Assembly (NCBI RefSeq): GCF_011752975.1
Contig: NZ_VWWP01000004.1
Span: 186,001 to 250,000 of the forward strand
Direction of reading: 5' to 3'
Origin: Chryseobacterium sp. Tr-659
Lineage (GTDB): Bacteria; Bacteroidota; Bacteroidia; Flavobacteriales; Weeksellaceae
Length of the DNA stretch: 64,000 nucleotides
The first letter of the stretch is position 1. Each line of letters opens with the position of its first letter. The position numbers were made by a program, and so were the translations under genes. Below are positions 17,032 to 25,465 of this stretch, in pieces. The notes under the pieces are model-generated. The model did not search any database. It worked only from the letters and a program-made list of their open reading frames with translations, and was not told where the DNA came from.

Positions 17032-17331
17032 ATGAACAATTCAGAGTATAACAAAGCGGAAAATGCAGTAAATAATGTAGAAAATTCTTTACAGAATGCA
17101 GCAGATAAAGCCAAATGGAAGATCAATGAATTGGCAGATAAGGCCAAAGATTATATCAATGAAAAGAGGAACAGTGATGAAGAGGCCCAACAAGAAGACT
17201 GGTTCGAGAGGGTAAAAGCTAATATGTCCGATGCATGGGAAGATATTAAGGATAAAGCAGATGAAGCATGGGAAAAAACCAAAGATGCAGCAGAGGATGT
17301 AAAAGCAGAATGGAACAAGAAAACCAATTAG
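17032..17331 (+). CDS. Small charged helical protein
   Basis: A 99-residue protein almost wholly made of charged and Ala residues, with repeated ADKAK, DKADEAWEKTKDAAED words typical of long amphipathic helices. It resembles YtxH-like or LEA-like stress proteins in composition, but I cannot assign a family. There is no signal peptide or membrane segment. A hairpin terminator follows at 17361-17394, supporting a genuine independent gene. Confidence 0.7.
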   Translation: MNNSEYNKAENAVNNVENSLQNAADKAKWKINELADKAKDYINEKRNSDEEAQQEDWFERVKANMSDAWEDIKDKADEAWEKTKDAAEDVKAEWNKKTN

Positions 17332-17360
17332 TATTTCAGTCATATAAATATTTTCAAGAA

Positions 17361-17394
17361 AATGGAGTCTTAAATTAATAAGGCTCCATTTTTT
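17361..17394 (+). terminator. Terminator after the small helical protein
   Basis: Arms AATGGAG and CTCCATT with a loop of about 16 nt, followed by a T run. Confidence 0.65.
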
Positions 17395-17419
17395 ATTATG
17401 CCATAACCACAATTATTGC

Positions 17420-17427
17420 TACATTTG
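17420..17427 (+). promoter_or_regulatory. Bacteroidota -7 promoter motif for fabI
   Basis: TACATTTG, a full TAnnTTTG match, 24 bp upstream of the fabI start. Confidence 0.5.
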
Positions 17428-17451
17428 TATTATAATAAACATTAAAAAATT

Positions 17452-18261
17452 ATGTCATACGGTTTACTTAAAGGCAAAAAGGGAATTATTTTTGGAGCCC
17501 TTAATGAACAATCTATCGCATGGAAAGTTGCTGAAAGATGCCATGAAGAAGGTGCTGAATTTATCTTATCTAATGCTCCAATTGCATTAAGAATGGGAGA
17601 ACTTAATGGTTTAGCCGAAAAAACAGGTTCTGAAGTAATAGGTGCTGACGCTACTTCTATAGAAGATCTTGAAAAACTTTTTGATGCCGCTGTTGCAAAA
17701 TTTGGTAAAATAGATTTCATCCTTCACTCTATCGGGATGTCTATCAATGTAAGAAAAGGAAAACATTATACAGAAATGAACTACGATTGGTTGGAAAAAG
17801 GCTGGGATATTTCAGCGGTTTCTTTCCATAAAGTAATGCGTGTAGCTTGGGAAAAAGACTGTATGAATGAATGGGGAAGTATTTTGGCGCTTACTTATAT
17901 TGCTGCTCAAAGAACATTCCCTGATTATAATGATATGTCTGATAATAAAGCATATCTGGAAAGTATTGCAAGAACTTTCGGAAACTATTGGGGGGAAAGA
18001 AAAGTACGTGTAAATACAGTTTCTCAGTCTCCTACAATGACAACAGCCGGAAGCGGTGTAAAAGGTTTCGGAGGATTCCTTGGATATGCAGAAGATATGT
18101 CTCCTCTTGGAAATGCTACAGCCCTTGAATGTGCTGATTACTGTGTTACTCTTTTCTCTGATCTTACTAAGAAGGTAACAATGCAGAACCTTTTCCATGA
18201 CGGAGGTTTCAGCAGCTCAGGAGTTACTCAAAAAGTAATCAGTAAATATGATGCTGAATAA
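17452..18261 (+). CDS. fabI: Enoyl-ACP reductase (NADH), FabI
   Basis: Catalyses the last step of each fatty acid elongation cycle. A 269-residue SDR-fold enzyme with the FabI-type cofactor segment GALNEQSIAWKVAERCHEEGAE. The FabI active site is visible: Tyr of LALTYIAAQ, Tyr of PDYNDM and Lys of NKAYLE, in the usual spacing. It is the target of triclosan and related inhibitors in other bacteria. Monocistronic, with a promoter motif upstream and two tandem hairpins downstream. Confidence 0.96.
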   Translation: MSYGLLKGKKGIIFGALNEQSIAWKVAERCHEEGAEFILSNAPIALRMGELNGLAEKTGSEVIGADATSIEDLEKLFDAAVAKFGKIDFILHSIGMSINVRKGKHYTEMNYDWLEKGWDISAVSFHKVMRVAWEKDCMNEWGSILALTYIAAQRTFPDYNDMSDNKAYLESIARTFGNYWGERKVRVNTVSQSPTMTTAGSGVKGFGGFLGYAEDMSPLGNATALECADYCVTLFSDLTKKVTMQNLFHDGGFSSSGVTQKVISKYDAE

Positions 18262-18286
18262 TATTTAAATTATATAATAAATATAG

Positions 18287-18315
18287 AATCGGCGGCCTCT
18301 TCGAGGCCGCCGATT
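18287..18315 (+). terminator. GC-rich terminator after fabI (first of two)
   Basis: A perfect 13-bp stem AATCGGCGGCCTC / GAGGCCGCCGATT with a TTC loop. Its stem core is identical to that of the hairpin at 23094-23116, on the far side of the VgrG cassette. Confidence 0.8.
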
Positions 18316-18316
18316 T

Positions 18317-18351
18317 AAAACCCAAACACATCCAGGATGTGTTTGGGTTTT
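18317..18351 (+). terminator. Second tandem terminator after fabI
   Basis: A perfect 16-bp stem AAAACCCAAACACATC with a CAG loop, followed by TATTTTAT. It stands one base after the first hairpin. Confidence 0.75.
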
Positions 18352-18710
18352 ATTTTATGAAATCTTCAATAAGTTTCTAAATTTATGTATTAACTCCCTT
18401 ATACTCGCAAAGAAACTGTGTCATTTTTCTTCTGGACTCATATTATTAATCATCTACTTTTTACCAATACCCTTCTTTACAATATACCTTATCATGCACT
18501 CTACTCTATTTTAACAAAAAATAGCATAAAAGATTATCATTATAAACATTATCTGATAAAAAATGGAAAAGTCTCAACGAAACATAATGATTTGATTATC
18601 AGCTAGTCGTAGTTCTACTACAATTTTTAAAATTTATCAAAAATCATATATCTTCTATTGTATTTTTATCTAATTTTAATAGGACCAACATCAAAAAACA
18701 CACAAAGAAT
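18352..18710. other. AT-rich region upstream of the VgrG cassette
   Basis: About 360 bp. A 62-codon reading frame (18418-18606) is present but has no homology I recognise and no start signal, so I do not call it. Near-matches to the -7 motif (TATTTTTA and TAATTTTA at roughly 18660-18680) may be the cassette promoter. Confidence 0.35.
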
Positions 18711-21700
18711 ATGAAAAAACAAACTTCTAATTCTGAGAGGATTTCGGAGAATCATATTGCAGGCATCAATCGGATGGTGAAGCTTGATATTGTAGTGGAT
18801 GGAAAAACAATTAGCAGCTTCAAACACTTTCGATTACAACAAAGTGCCAGAAGGCATCACGATTTTGAGCTGATACTGGCACATGATTCTTTAAGCGAAA
18901 TACAGAACCATAATCTTGAACAGGCAAAACAGTTTTTAGGCAAACGTTTAACCGTTATTTTCAAATACAGAGACCCGGAGCATGAAACTCCTGAGAGAAC
19001 ATTTGTTGGTCTTATTACAAAAATAGCATTCAGCCAGGAAAAAATGAGTCTGGGCAACCTTGTTCTCAAAGGTTCCAGCCCTACCATACTGATGGATTCC
19101 GCACCCCATACTCAAAGTTTTGGAGGAAGTCAGCCAGTCAATACATCGATTATTGCAGCCAGAATCATCAAAGAAACACTGGGAACAAATACATTTGATG
19201 TCAGAATCGAAACTCAAAATAATAGCTACATCAATTACAGCTCACAATATTGCGAAACCCATTATAATTATCTCGCAAGAATTGCTGAAGCCTATGGAGA
19301 ACAGTTTTATTATGATGGTGAAGTCCTTCATTTTGGTAAAATTCCTGCTCACGAAAAGCCTGTTCAACTTATTGATGCCAGTAATGTAAGCAATATACAG
19401 GTAGAGCTAAAGGCTATACACACCAAGCCTGAGTATTTTGGTTATAACAGCAGCAGTCACACCAAAATGCTTGGCACCAATACTAATATCAGACACTTGG
19501 GTAATTTGTCTGCAGAATCCTATGAACTGAATGATACTATTTTCAAAACCCGATCATTAACTCCAACGCCTGTAAATGCCAATATGTTTCTTGACGTTGA
19601 CGATTCTCAGAAGAGTGCAAGAGGAAGTAAAGCTGTTGAGGTTTTTACCGTTTCCGGAAAAACAACAGTTCCATTCTTATATACAGGATGTGTTGCTGAT
19701 TTAGCGATGAGAAAGCCTGACAGTAATGAAACCTCACATTTTACCACATTAATGATAACCGAAGTAAACCATGAAGTTAATGCAAGAGGGTATTATACGG
19801 GAAGTTTTGAAGCAATAGCTGAAGGGACAGGCTTTATGCCTAAACCTGATTTTGTGATGCCTAAAGCAGAGCCACAGGTAGCAACTGTAATATCGAATGT
19901 AGATCCACTGAATCAGGGAAGAATACAGGTACAATTTGATTGGCAGCTCAATGATACCACTCATTTTATCCGGATGATGAGTCCTGATGCGGGAGGTACG
20001 GATGCCGTCAATCAAAACAGAGGTTTTGTAGCTATTCCTGAAATTGGTGATCAGGTAATGGTAGGTTTTGAATATCATAATCCGGACTTTCCTTTTGCTA
20101 TGGGCGGTATGTTTCATGGTAATGTTGCTTTAGGTGGTGGTACAAATAATCATTTGAAATCTATACAAACCCGAAGCGGGATCAAAGTTTTAATGAACGA
20201 TGCCAATGGCAGTGTGACCATTCAGGACCCCAGTGGAAATATATATTTTATGGACGGCGGAGGAAACATCAACGTCACAGCTCCGAATAAGATTACTATG
20301 AATGCCACTGATATTGAAATTAATGCTCATCATAATTTTGATATTAACGTCACCAATAACATGACCTCAACAGTAGGAAATACTGCATTAATGAACTATC
20401 TTCAGAAAACGTTGATGAATACTCCTGTTATGTTGCAGACTGTATCTGAATTATTTCACGCTCAGGCAACAAAAACGATTATCAATACGGAAAATGAATT
20501 ATTCATTCAGGCAAAAGAAGCGAATGTTGCAGGCACTCAGAAACTATTCATGCATTCTGATCAAAATGCTATTGTAAATAGTAAAGGTGTTGTAGATATG
20601 CATGGTAAAAAAGGAAACAATCAAACTAATAAAGCGCAGCCATATAAAAAGATTCCTATATATATGGATGGCAGATGTTATGTGAAATTCAGACCCCAAT
20701 CTAGTTGGAGCGGAGAATATGGTTTTGATTGGATGAGAATGGGAGACACGTCTTTACCTGGTGATACTAAACCTAATGCATATAAATTTATTTCAAAAAA
20801 TTATAATAACTTAAAAACAGCCTATCAACAAAGAACTTTTACAAGAAAAGATAGTAGAGGAAGAAGGACAACATTTACATACTTTGTACCTTGGCTTACG
20901 TTATATCCTAAAAATGAAGTACCAAAAGGATTTACTCATACTTCTGCAAAATTAGATGTTACTATTGATATAGAAGTAGAACCGATAAGACTAGAAATAG
21001 AATGTGATGATTCATCATTATTTAGTTTTGATAAACAAAGTTTTTCTCAAACATCAAAAGGGATTCATAAAACTACAATTACTATAACATGTTTAAAATC
21101 TTTCGATCAATATCAAAGTATTAAAGTTGTATCTGTCTTTAAAAATGCAAAAGGTGAAGAAGAAAAAGCATTGGCAGGGAAATTATTGGTTACCCCTAAT
21201 AAACAACGATATAAAGTAGATTGTGTAATTGTTAAAGTACATACGAATATCAATGGAACTTCGGTAAGGAGTGATCCGAGAGGAAGAAAAACTGTTTTGG
21301 ATAAATACTTAAGACAAGCATTAGTTAATCCTAATTTTTCAAATGAAATTGTTTTAGACTGCAGTAGTAATATTGATCCTATTACCAACAAAACAACAAA
21401 TCTGATGTCCCTATTTAACAAGGAAGCAAATGTGACTGGCGGTATGATTCCCAACGGGTCAACTGATGCAATCCAAGATTTTTTAAATGGACAGGTCAGA
21501 ACGAAGTATGGCAGTAAATATGATGATGTCTATAAATTCTATTTTATCAATCAGCATGCAGGAACTAAAGATCAGCCCAATAGCGGGTTATTTGGAAGAG
21601 CATACGGAATTCCCTCTACTGTCAGATCAGTAGTCATATATAAAGGTGATACAAATAATTTAGCTTTTACTGATAGTACTATTTGTCATGAGGGACTTCA

Positions 21701-21869
21701 TGCAATGGGATTAGCGCATCCATTTCATGGAGGAGAACATATGTTCAAACGTTCAACTACTGATAATATTATGGATTATTCCGATCTGGAAGCTTATCCC
21801 AAAATACCGGTTATTCAATTATGGCACTGGCAGTATCCATTTATTTATAAAAATGTCAAGAAAATATAG
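18711..21869 (+). CDS. vgrG: T6SS VgrG spike protein with C-terminal metzincin-like protease extension
   Basis: A 1052-residue evolved VgrG, the trimeric tip of a type VI secretion tube. Residues about 15-370 are the gp27-like base (FKHFRLQQSARRHHDFEL onward). About 390-470 are the gp5-like OB fold (VATVISNVDPLNQGRIQVQF; GDQVMVGFEYHNPDFPFAMGGMFHGN). About 480-630 form the beta-prism needle (GNIYFMDGGGNINVTAPN). The extension from about 640 starts with a YVKFRPQSSWSGEYGFDWMR domain, has a beta-rich middle (about 750-860), and ends with the zinc motif HEGLHAMGLAH (HExxHxxGxxH, residues 993-1003) and a Met-turn NIMDYSD (Met1021). This predicts a metzincin-type protease toxin delivered into rivals. 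No other T6SS structural gene is in the window. Confidence 0.9.
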   Translation: MKKQTSNSERISENHIAGINRMVKLDIVVDGKTISSFKHFRLQQSARRHHDFELILAHDSLSEIQNHNLEQAKQFLGKRLTVIFKYRDPEHETPERTFVGLITKIAFSQEKMSLGNLVLKGSSPTILMDSAPHTQSFGGSQPVNTSIIAARIIKETLGTNTFDVRIETQNNSYINYSSQYCETHYNYLARIAEAYGEQFYYDGEVLHFGKIPAHEKPVQLIDASNVSNIQVELKAIHTKPEYFGYNSSSHTKMLGTNTNIRHLGNLSAESYELNDTIFKTRSLTPTPVNANMFLDVDDSQKSARGSKAVEVFTVSGKTTVPFLYTGCVADLAMRKPDSNETSHFTTLMITEVNHEVNARGYYTGSFEAIAEGTGFMPKPDFVMPKAEPQVATVISNVDPLNQGRIQVQFDWQLNDTTHFIRMMSPDAGGTDAVNQNRGFVAIPEIGDQVMVGFEYHNPDFPFAMGGMFHGNVALGGGTNNHLKSIQTRSGIKVLMNDANGSVTIQDPSGNIYFMDGGGNINVTAPNKITMNATDIEINAHHNFDINVTNNMTSTVGNTALMNYLQKTLMNTPVMLQTVSELFHAQATKTIINTENELFIQAKEANVAGTQKLFMHSDQNAIVNSKGVVDMHGKKGNNQTNKAQPYKKIPIYMDGRCYVKFRPQSSWSGEYGFDWMRMGDTSLPGDTKPNAYKFISKNYNNLKTAYQQRTFTRKDSRGRRTTFTYFVPWLTLYPKNEVPKGFTHTSAKLDVTIDIEVEPIRLEIECDDSSLFSFDKQSFSQTSKGIHKTTITITCLKSFDQYQSIKVVSVFKNAKGEEEKALAGKLLVTPNKQRYKVDCVIVKVHTNINGTSVRSDPRGRKTVLDKYLRQALVNPNFSNEIVLDCSSNIDPITNKTTNLMSLFNKEANVTGGMIPNGSTDAIQDFLNGQVRTKYGSKYDDVYKFYFINQHAGTKDQPNSGLFGRAYGIPSTVRSVVIYKGDTNNLAFTDSTICHEGLHAMGLAHPFHGGEHMFKRSTTDNIMDYSDLEAYPKIPVIQLWHWQYPFIYKNVKKI

Positions 21870-21972
21870 AAATGGAACAATAGTTTCAGTTAATGTTTTT
21901 TTAGTTATTTTACAAAAGATTCATTCTTTTACATACAGAATTAAAGTACTGATATTTCAAATTTTATTAAAA

Positions 21973-22701
21973 ATGAAAAAAATAATCTTAATACAGTTAT
22001 TATTAATAGTGACTTCTTGCCATTCTCAGGATAAAGAAAAAGAGAATAACAAAACTACGATCAAACCGCAACCTACTAAAATAGAAACCCCAATAAATCC
22101 TAAAACGATGCAAACCTACACAGAAGAAGAATTTACAAATCAGGATATTCTAAGATATAAAAAAAATAAAACTGAAGAGGGATATGAGTATATACGGGAA
22201 GATGGCTCATCAGTGTATGAAACTGTCGATGAAAATATTATGTATCGCCGATATATAACCCCTAAAGGTTCTTTATTTGTGATTCATAAAGAATATCACC
22301 CTAATAAGAAGTTATGGTTGAAATTTGAAACATTTGGTGAAAATGGTTTTATTAAAGGGTTGCGATATGAATATGATTCAAAAGGGAAGCTGATAAAAGT
22401 AGAGGATTGGGATAAACCTTATAAATTTACCTGGGAACAAGTAAAAAAATATATTGAACAAGATTTAAAGTTAGATTTATTAAAAGATAAAGTAGGAGTA
22501 GGGAATAATTTAGAATATCCTGGCTATAGTTTTCCAACTTGGAGTATAAATTATATAGGTAAGTACAAGGAGGATCCTAAACGAGGCTTAATAAGAATCA
22601 TGCTAAATGGTATTACAGGCGAATTATTACTTGTAGAACGCCAACTTGGAAAGGGTGGCGAGGGAACAAATGTAGACATTCTTTATAAAAAGAAAAACTA
22701 A
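21973..22701 (+). CDS. Lipoprotein, candidate immunity protein to the VgrG protease
   Basis: A 242-residue lipoprotein. I start it at 21973 (MKKIILIQLLLIVTSC), which gives a clean lipoprotein signal with the lipid-bearing Cys16; a longer in-frame reading from 21727 would overlap vgrG and lacks a signal. After the Cys comes HSQDKEKEN, a charged stretch that may act as a lipoprotein surface-export signal. The rest is rich in Lys, Glu and Tyr with toxin-antitoxin-style MORN-like strands (LRYEYDSKGKLIKVEDW). No known fold was recognised. Position directly after the toxin-bearing vgrG and before the PAAR-like gene suggests immunity; this is inference from context. Confidence 0.7.
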   Translation: MKKIILIQLLLIVTSCHSQDKEKENNKTTIKPQPTKIETPINPKTMQTYTEEEFTNQDILRYKKNKTEEGYEYIREDGSSVYETVDENIMYRRYITPKGSLFVIHKEYHPNKKLWLKFETFGENGFIKGLRYEYDSKGKLIKVEDWDKPYKFTWEQVKKYIEQDLKLDLLKDKVGVGNNLEYPGYSFPTWSINYIGKYKEDPKRGLIRIMLNGITGELLLVERQLGKGGEGTNVDILYKKKN

Positions 22702-22708
22702 TCTGAAA

Positions 22709-23062
22709 ATGCCACAAAAAATCACAGATACCGCCCAATTATCCTGCAACCAAGGAACAGTACTCAGTAACCTGAGTGTTACCAGCCAGAATTTTTCTAC
22801 AGCGGAAGGGAAATATATTGCCACAGAGCAGGATAAACAAAGCAATGTGAATATAAAACCTTTCGGGCAGTGTAAATTAAAGCCTACTCCAGGGGGATAT
22901 TTACCTTGTAATCCCGTGCCAACAGCTTGGCAAAAGACCACAGAAAAAGATACCATCAACAGTTACAAAATTCTTACGGAAGATTCATTTTGTATGTGTG
23001 GAACAGGTGGAAAAATTGAAGTTGAGGAGAAAGGACATGGAGAAAAACATGAGATTAAATAA
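22709..23062 (+). CDS. DUF4280 PAAR-like protein
   Basis: A 117-residue protein of the DUF4280 family, which in Bacteroidota T6SS loci takes the place of PAAR, the cone that sharpens the VgrG tip. Visible features are the N-terminal TAQLSCNQGTVLSNLSV, the central PFGQCKLKPTPGGYLPCNPVP with paired Cys, and the C-terminal SFCMCGTGGKIEV. The four or five cysteines could bind metal as in PAAR. It starts 7 bp after the candidate immunity gene and closes the operon before a GC-rich hairpin. Confidence 0.85.
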   Translation: MPQKITDTAQLSCNQGTVLSNLSVTSQNFSTAEGKYIATEQDKQSNVNIKPFGQCKLKPTPGGYLPCNPVPTAWQKTTEKDTINSYKILTEDSFCMCGTGGKIEVEEKGHGEKHEIK

Positions 23063-23093
23063 TCGTTATATATAATTCCGAATAAATAAAGAT

Positions 23094-23116
23094 CGGCGGC
23101 CTCAAAGAGGCCGCCG
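23094..23116. terminator. GC-rich hairpin between the VgrG cassette and the glucan locus
   Basis: Stem CGGCGGCCTC / GAGGCCGCCG with an AAA loop. It lies between convergent transcription units; the T-rich side favours the minus strand (GH30 end). The stem core repeats that of 18287-18315. Confidence 0.7.
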
Positions 23117-23145
23117 AATCCGACAAAAATAATATTAATATGAAG

Positions 23146-24585
23146 TTATAAAATTACAGTCTGTATAGAGTGTGCAGGGGCTGTTAGTTTGGCAGCCATT
23201 CCTTCAATCCATAGATTGGTATCAATATCATTATCTGAATCGTTCATAATTACTGTTACCAGCTGTCCGTTTTCATTCATAAAAGCAGAAGACGTTAATG
23301 CAGCTCTGTTAGATGAGCTTCCGATTCTCCGGGCATTGGGTTTAATGTATTTTGAAACATGCCCTATATAATAGTATTCATAGGTATAGAAAACCTCCCC
23401 CGTCTTGGTGTCTGCAATAATCGGGGCAAAACAGAAATTTCCTTTATGATTCGGGCCTCCGGTTTCATCCAGAAGAATATTCCAGTCTGTCCATAGGGCA
23501 TTCCCTTTGTTAAAATCGTTCAGCATATTCTTACTATATAGTTCACCAAGGCTTACATCATAGATTCTATCCATACTGAACTGCTCTTTACAACCTTCTG
23601 TAAAGGCCAGGAATTTATCCGGAAAAGCTCTGTGGGTTTCTGCAAGATTATCAAAAAGCTGGGTTTTGTTGTTCCATGTTTCATACCAGTGATAACCGAT
23701 TCCATGGGCATATTTTGAAGTCTCAGGATCACTTAAGGTAGTGGTTGCTCTTTGGTAGATCAAATCTCTGTTGTGATCCCAGATCATTACCTTTTTATCT
23801 TTATATCCGTTTTTCCAAAGCGTTGGCCCCAGATTATTCTTTAAGAAATCGCCCTCTTCTTCTGCAGTGTAGATACATGACTCCCAGGATTGGGTAGCCA
23901 TCGGCTCATTCTGAACAGTCAGTCCCCAGATATTGATTCCTCTTTTTTCGTATTCTTTAATGAATTTGATATAATAGTCTGCCCAGGTCTGGTAATACTG
24001 ATTTTCCAGCCTTCCTCCTTTGTATAAGCTTTTATTTGATTTCATCCATGCTGGCGGGCTCCAGGGAGAGAAATAGAATGTAAAATTATTTCCTATCGCT
24101 TTCTGTGCTTCTTTGATCATCGGAATTTTATACTTTTCATCGTGAGCGATATTAAAGGTTTTCAAAGAAGTGTCATTATCTTCTACATAAGTATAGGAAT
24201 CACTGGAGAAATCACAAGAATTCATATTGGTACGTACAACGGTGTATCCCAATCCGTTTTTACCGAAGTAAGCCTCCAGAATTTCTTTCTGCTTGTTTTT
24301 CGGCATCTTATAAAAAGTTTCTGCTGATGCATCTGTAATAGCCCCCCCGATTCCTATCAGTTTTTGATATTTAAAGTTCGGTGCTACAAAAATGCAGGCG
24401 TCCGTTTCTTTAGGCTGTCCAAATTGTTCAAATTTGACGGAGCCCTTATCTGCCATCCTTTCATTCACTTTGGAATTGGTAAGGACTACTTTAGCTGTTT
24501 TCCCTGCATTCTTTTTCCAGTAATTCTGGGCACTGACATTTACGACAACGCCTACTATAAAACAACTTACAATTAGTTTTCTCAT
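23146..24585 (-). CDS. GH30 glycoside hydrolase (glucosylceramidase / beta-1,6-glucanase-like), last gene of the glucan locus
   Basis: A 479-residue exported GH30 enzyme with a signal peptide (first 19 residues). The acid/base Glu lies in WGLTVQNEPMATQ and the nucleophile Glu in FLAFTEGCKEQF, both at the usual spacing; AITDASAETFYKM and YYFSPWSPPAWMK are typical of the (beta/alpha)8 barrel. The C-terminal beta domain is present. In Bacteroides GH30_3 enzymes in glucan loci cleave beta-1,6-glucan; that activity is inferred here from context. It is a diverged second copy of the GH30 at 27698-29122. Confidence 0.92.
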   Translation of the reverse strand: MRKLIVSCFIVGVVVNVSAQNYWKKNAGKTAKVVLTNSKVNERMADKGSVKFEQFGQPKETDACIFVAPNFKYQKLIGIGGAITDASAETFYKMPKNKQKEILEAYFGKNGLGYTVVRTNMNSCDFSSDSYTYVEDNDTSLKTFNIAHDEKYKIPMIKEAQKAIGNNFTFYFSPWSPPAWMKSNKSLYKGGRLENQYYQTWADYYIKFIKEYEKRGINIWGLTVQNEPMATQSWESCIYTAEEEGDFLKNNLGPTLWKNGYKDKKVMIWDHNRDLIYQRATTTLSDPETSKYAHGIGYHWYETWNNKTQLFDNLAETHRAFPDKFLAFTEGCKEQFSMDRIYDVSLGELYSKNMLNDFNKGNALWTDWNILLDETGGPNHKGNFCFAPIIADTKTGEVFYTYEYYYIGHVSKYIKPNARRIGSSSNRAALTSSAFMNENGQLVTVIMNDSDNDIDTNLWIEGMAAKLTAPAHSIQTVIL

Positions 24586-24624
24586 GATTTTTTCTGTTTT
24601 TGGACAACTATGTCCTCTTTTTCA

Positions 24625-25428
24625 TTATTTATTCTGATAGACTCTTACGTAATCTATATAATACTTCTGTGGAAAGATGCTGTCATCAATCCCTTCTTTA
24701 CCACCCCAAAAACCACCTATAGCCAGATTTAAAATGATAAAATACGGCTGGTCAAAAGGCCATGCATCATAGGTTTTTTCTTTATTTTCATAGGTAAAGA
24801 ATTTATGATCATCAATATAAACATCAATTTTCTCCGGTGTCCAGTCAGCTTTATAGATATGAAACTTTTCACTCACATCTTTTACCCGTAACGTATCTGT
24901 TTTCTGTGTTCCCTGAATATGATTGTATTTTTTGGTATGAACCGAAGCGTGAATATATCCCTGATGATATCCAACATGTTCCATAATGTCCAGTTCCCCA
25001 TCATCCGGCCATTTTTTCATCCCCTCACTCATCATCCAGATAGCGGGCCAGGTTCCGCGGCCTTTTGGAAGTTTTGCTCTTACCTCAACGGTACCGTATT
25101 GGAATGAGAACTTTCCTTTGGTTAGAAGTCTTGCGGAAGTATATTTATTCTTTTCCCAACTTTCTTTTTTAGCTTCAATCACAAGATTTCCGTTTTCCAT
25201 TCGGGCATTTTCAATCCTGTTTTTTGTGTAAAACTGAGCTTCATTATTTCCATAGCCATCTCCACCTGCATCATAATTCCATTTCAATGAGTCCGGCAGG
25301 CCTTTTCCGTTAAATTCATCACTCCATATCAGCGTTCTTTGAGAATTCGGCTGCGAAGCACAACTTAAAATAAAGAACAATGTACCTGCAGCACATATTG
25401 GGGCTATATTTTTAGTTTTGAATTTCAT
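24625..25428 (-). CDS. GH16 endo-beta-1,3-glucanase (laminarinase-like) lipoprotein
   Basis: A 267-residue lipoprotein (lipobox LFFILSCAS). It is a GH16 jelly roll with WSDEFNGKGLPDSLKWNY near the start and the catalytic ELDIMEHVG motif (nucleophile and acid/base Glu either side of Asp). The substrate groove residues RGTWPAIWMM and ILNLAIGGFWGG are standard for laminarinases that cut internal beta-1,3-glucosidic bonds. Lipid anchoring places it on the outer membrane. It is 39 bp upstream of the last GH30 in the same operon. Confidence 0.93.
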   Translation of the reverse strand: MKFKTKNIAPICAAGTLFFILSCASQPNSQRTLIWSDEFNGKGLPDSLKWNYDAGGDGYGNNEAQFYTKNRIENARMENGNLVIEAKKESWEKNKYTSARLLTKGKFSFQYGTVEVRAKLPKGRGTWPAIWMMSEGMKKWPDDGELDIMEHVGYHQGYIHASVHTKKYNHIQGTQKTDTLRVKDVSEKFHIYKADWTPEKIDVYIDDHKFFTYENKEKTYDAWPFDQPYFIILNLAIGGFWGGKEGIDDSIFPQKYYIDYVRVYQNK

Positions 25429-25465
25429 ATGTATTAGATTTTGACTGAAATCAACATTATTGAAT

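Noticed and set aside
18418..18606. 62-codon reading frame upstream of vgrG
   Set aside because: No recognisable homology, signal or start context; composition is that of AT-rich intergenic DNA.
21727..21972. Longer N-terminus for the lipoprotein gene
   Set aside because: It would overlap vgrG out of frame and hide the clear lipoprotein signal beginning at 21973.
18711..23062. Prophage instead of T6SS cassette
   Set aside because: VgrG shares folds with phage tail spikes, but no capsid, tail, integrase or lysis genes are present, and DUF4280 is a T6SS companion.
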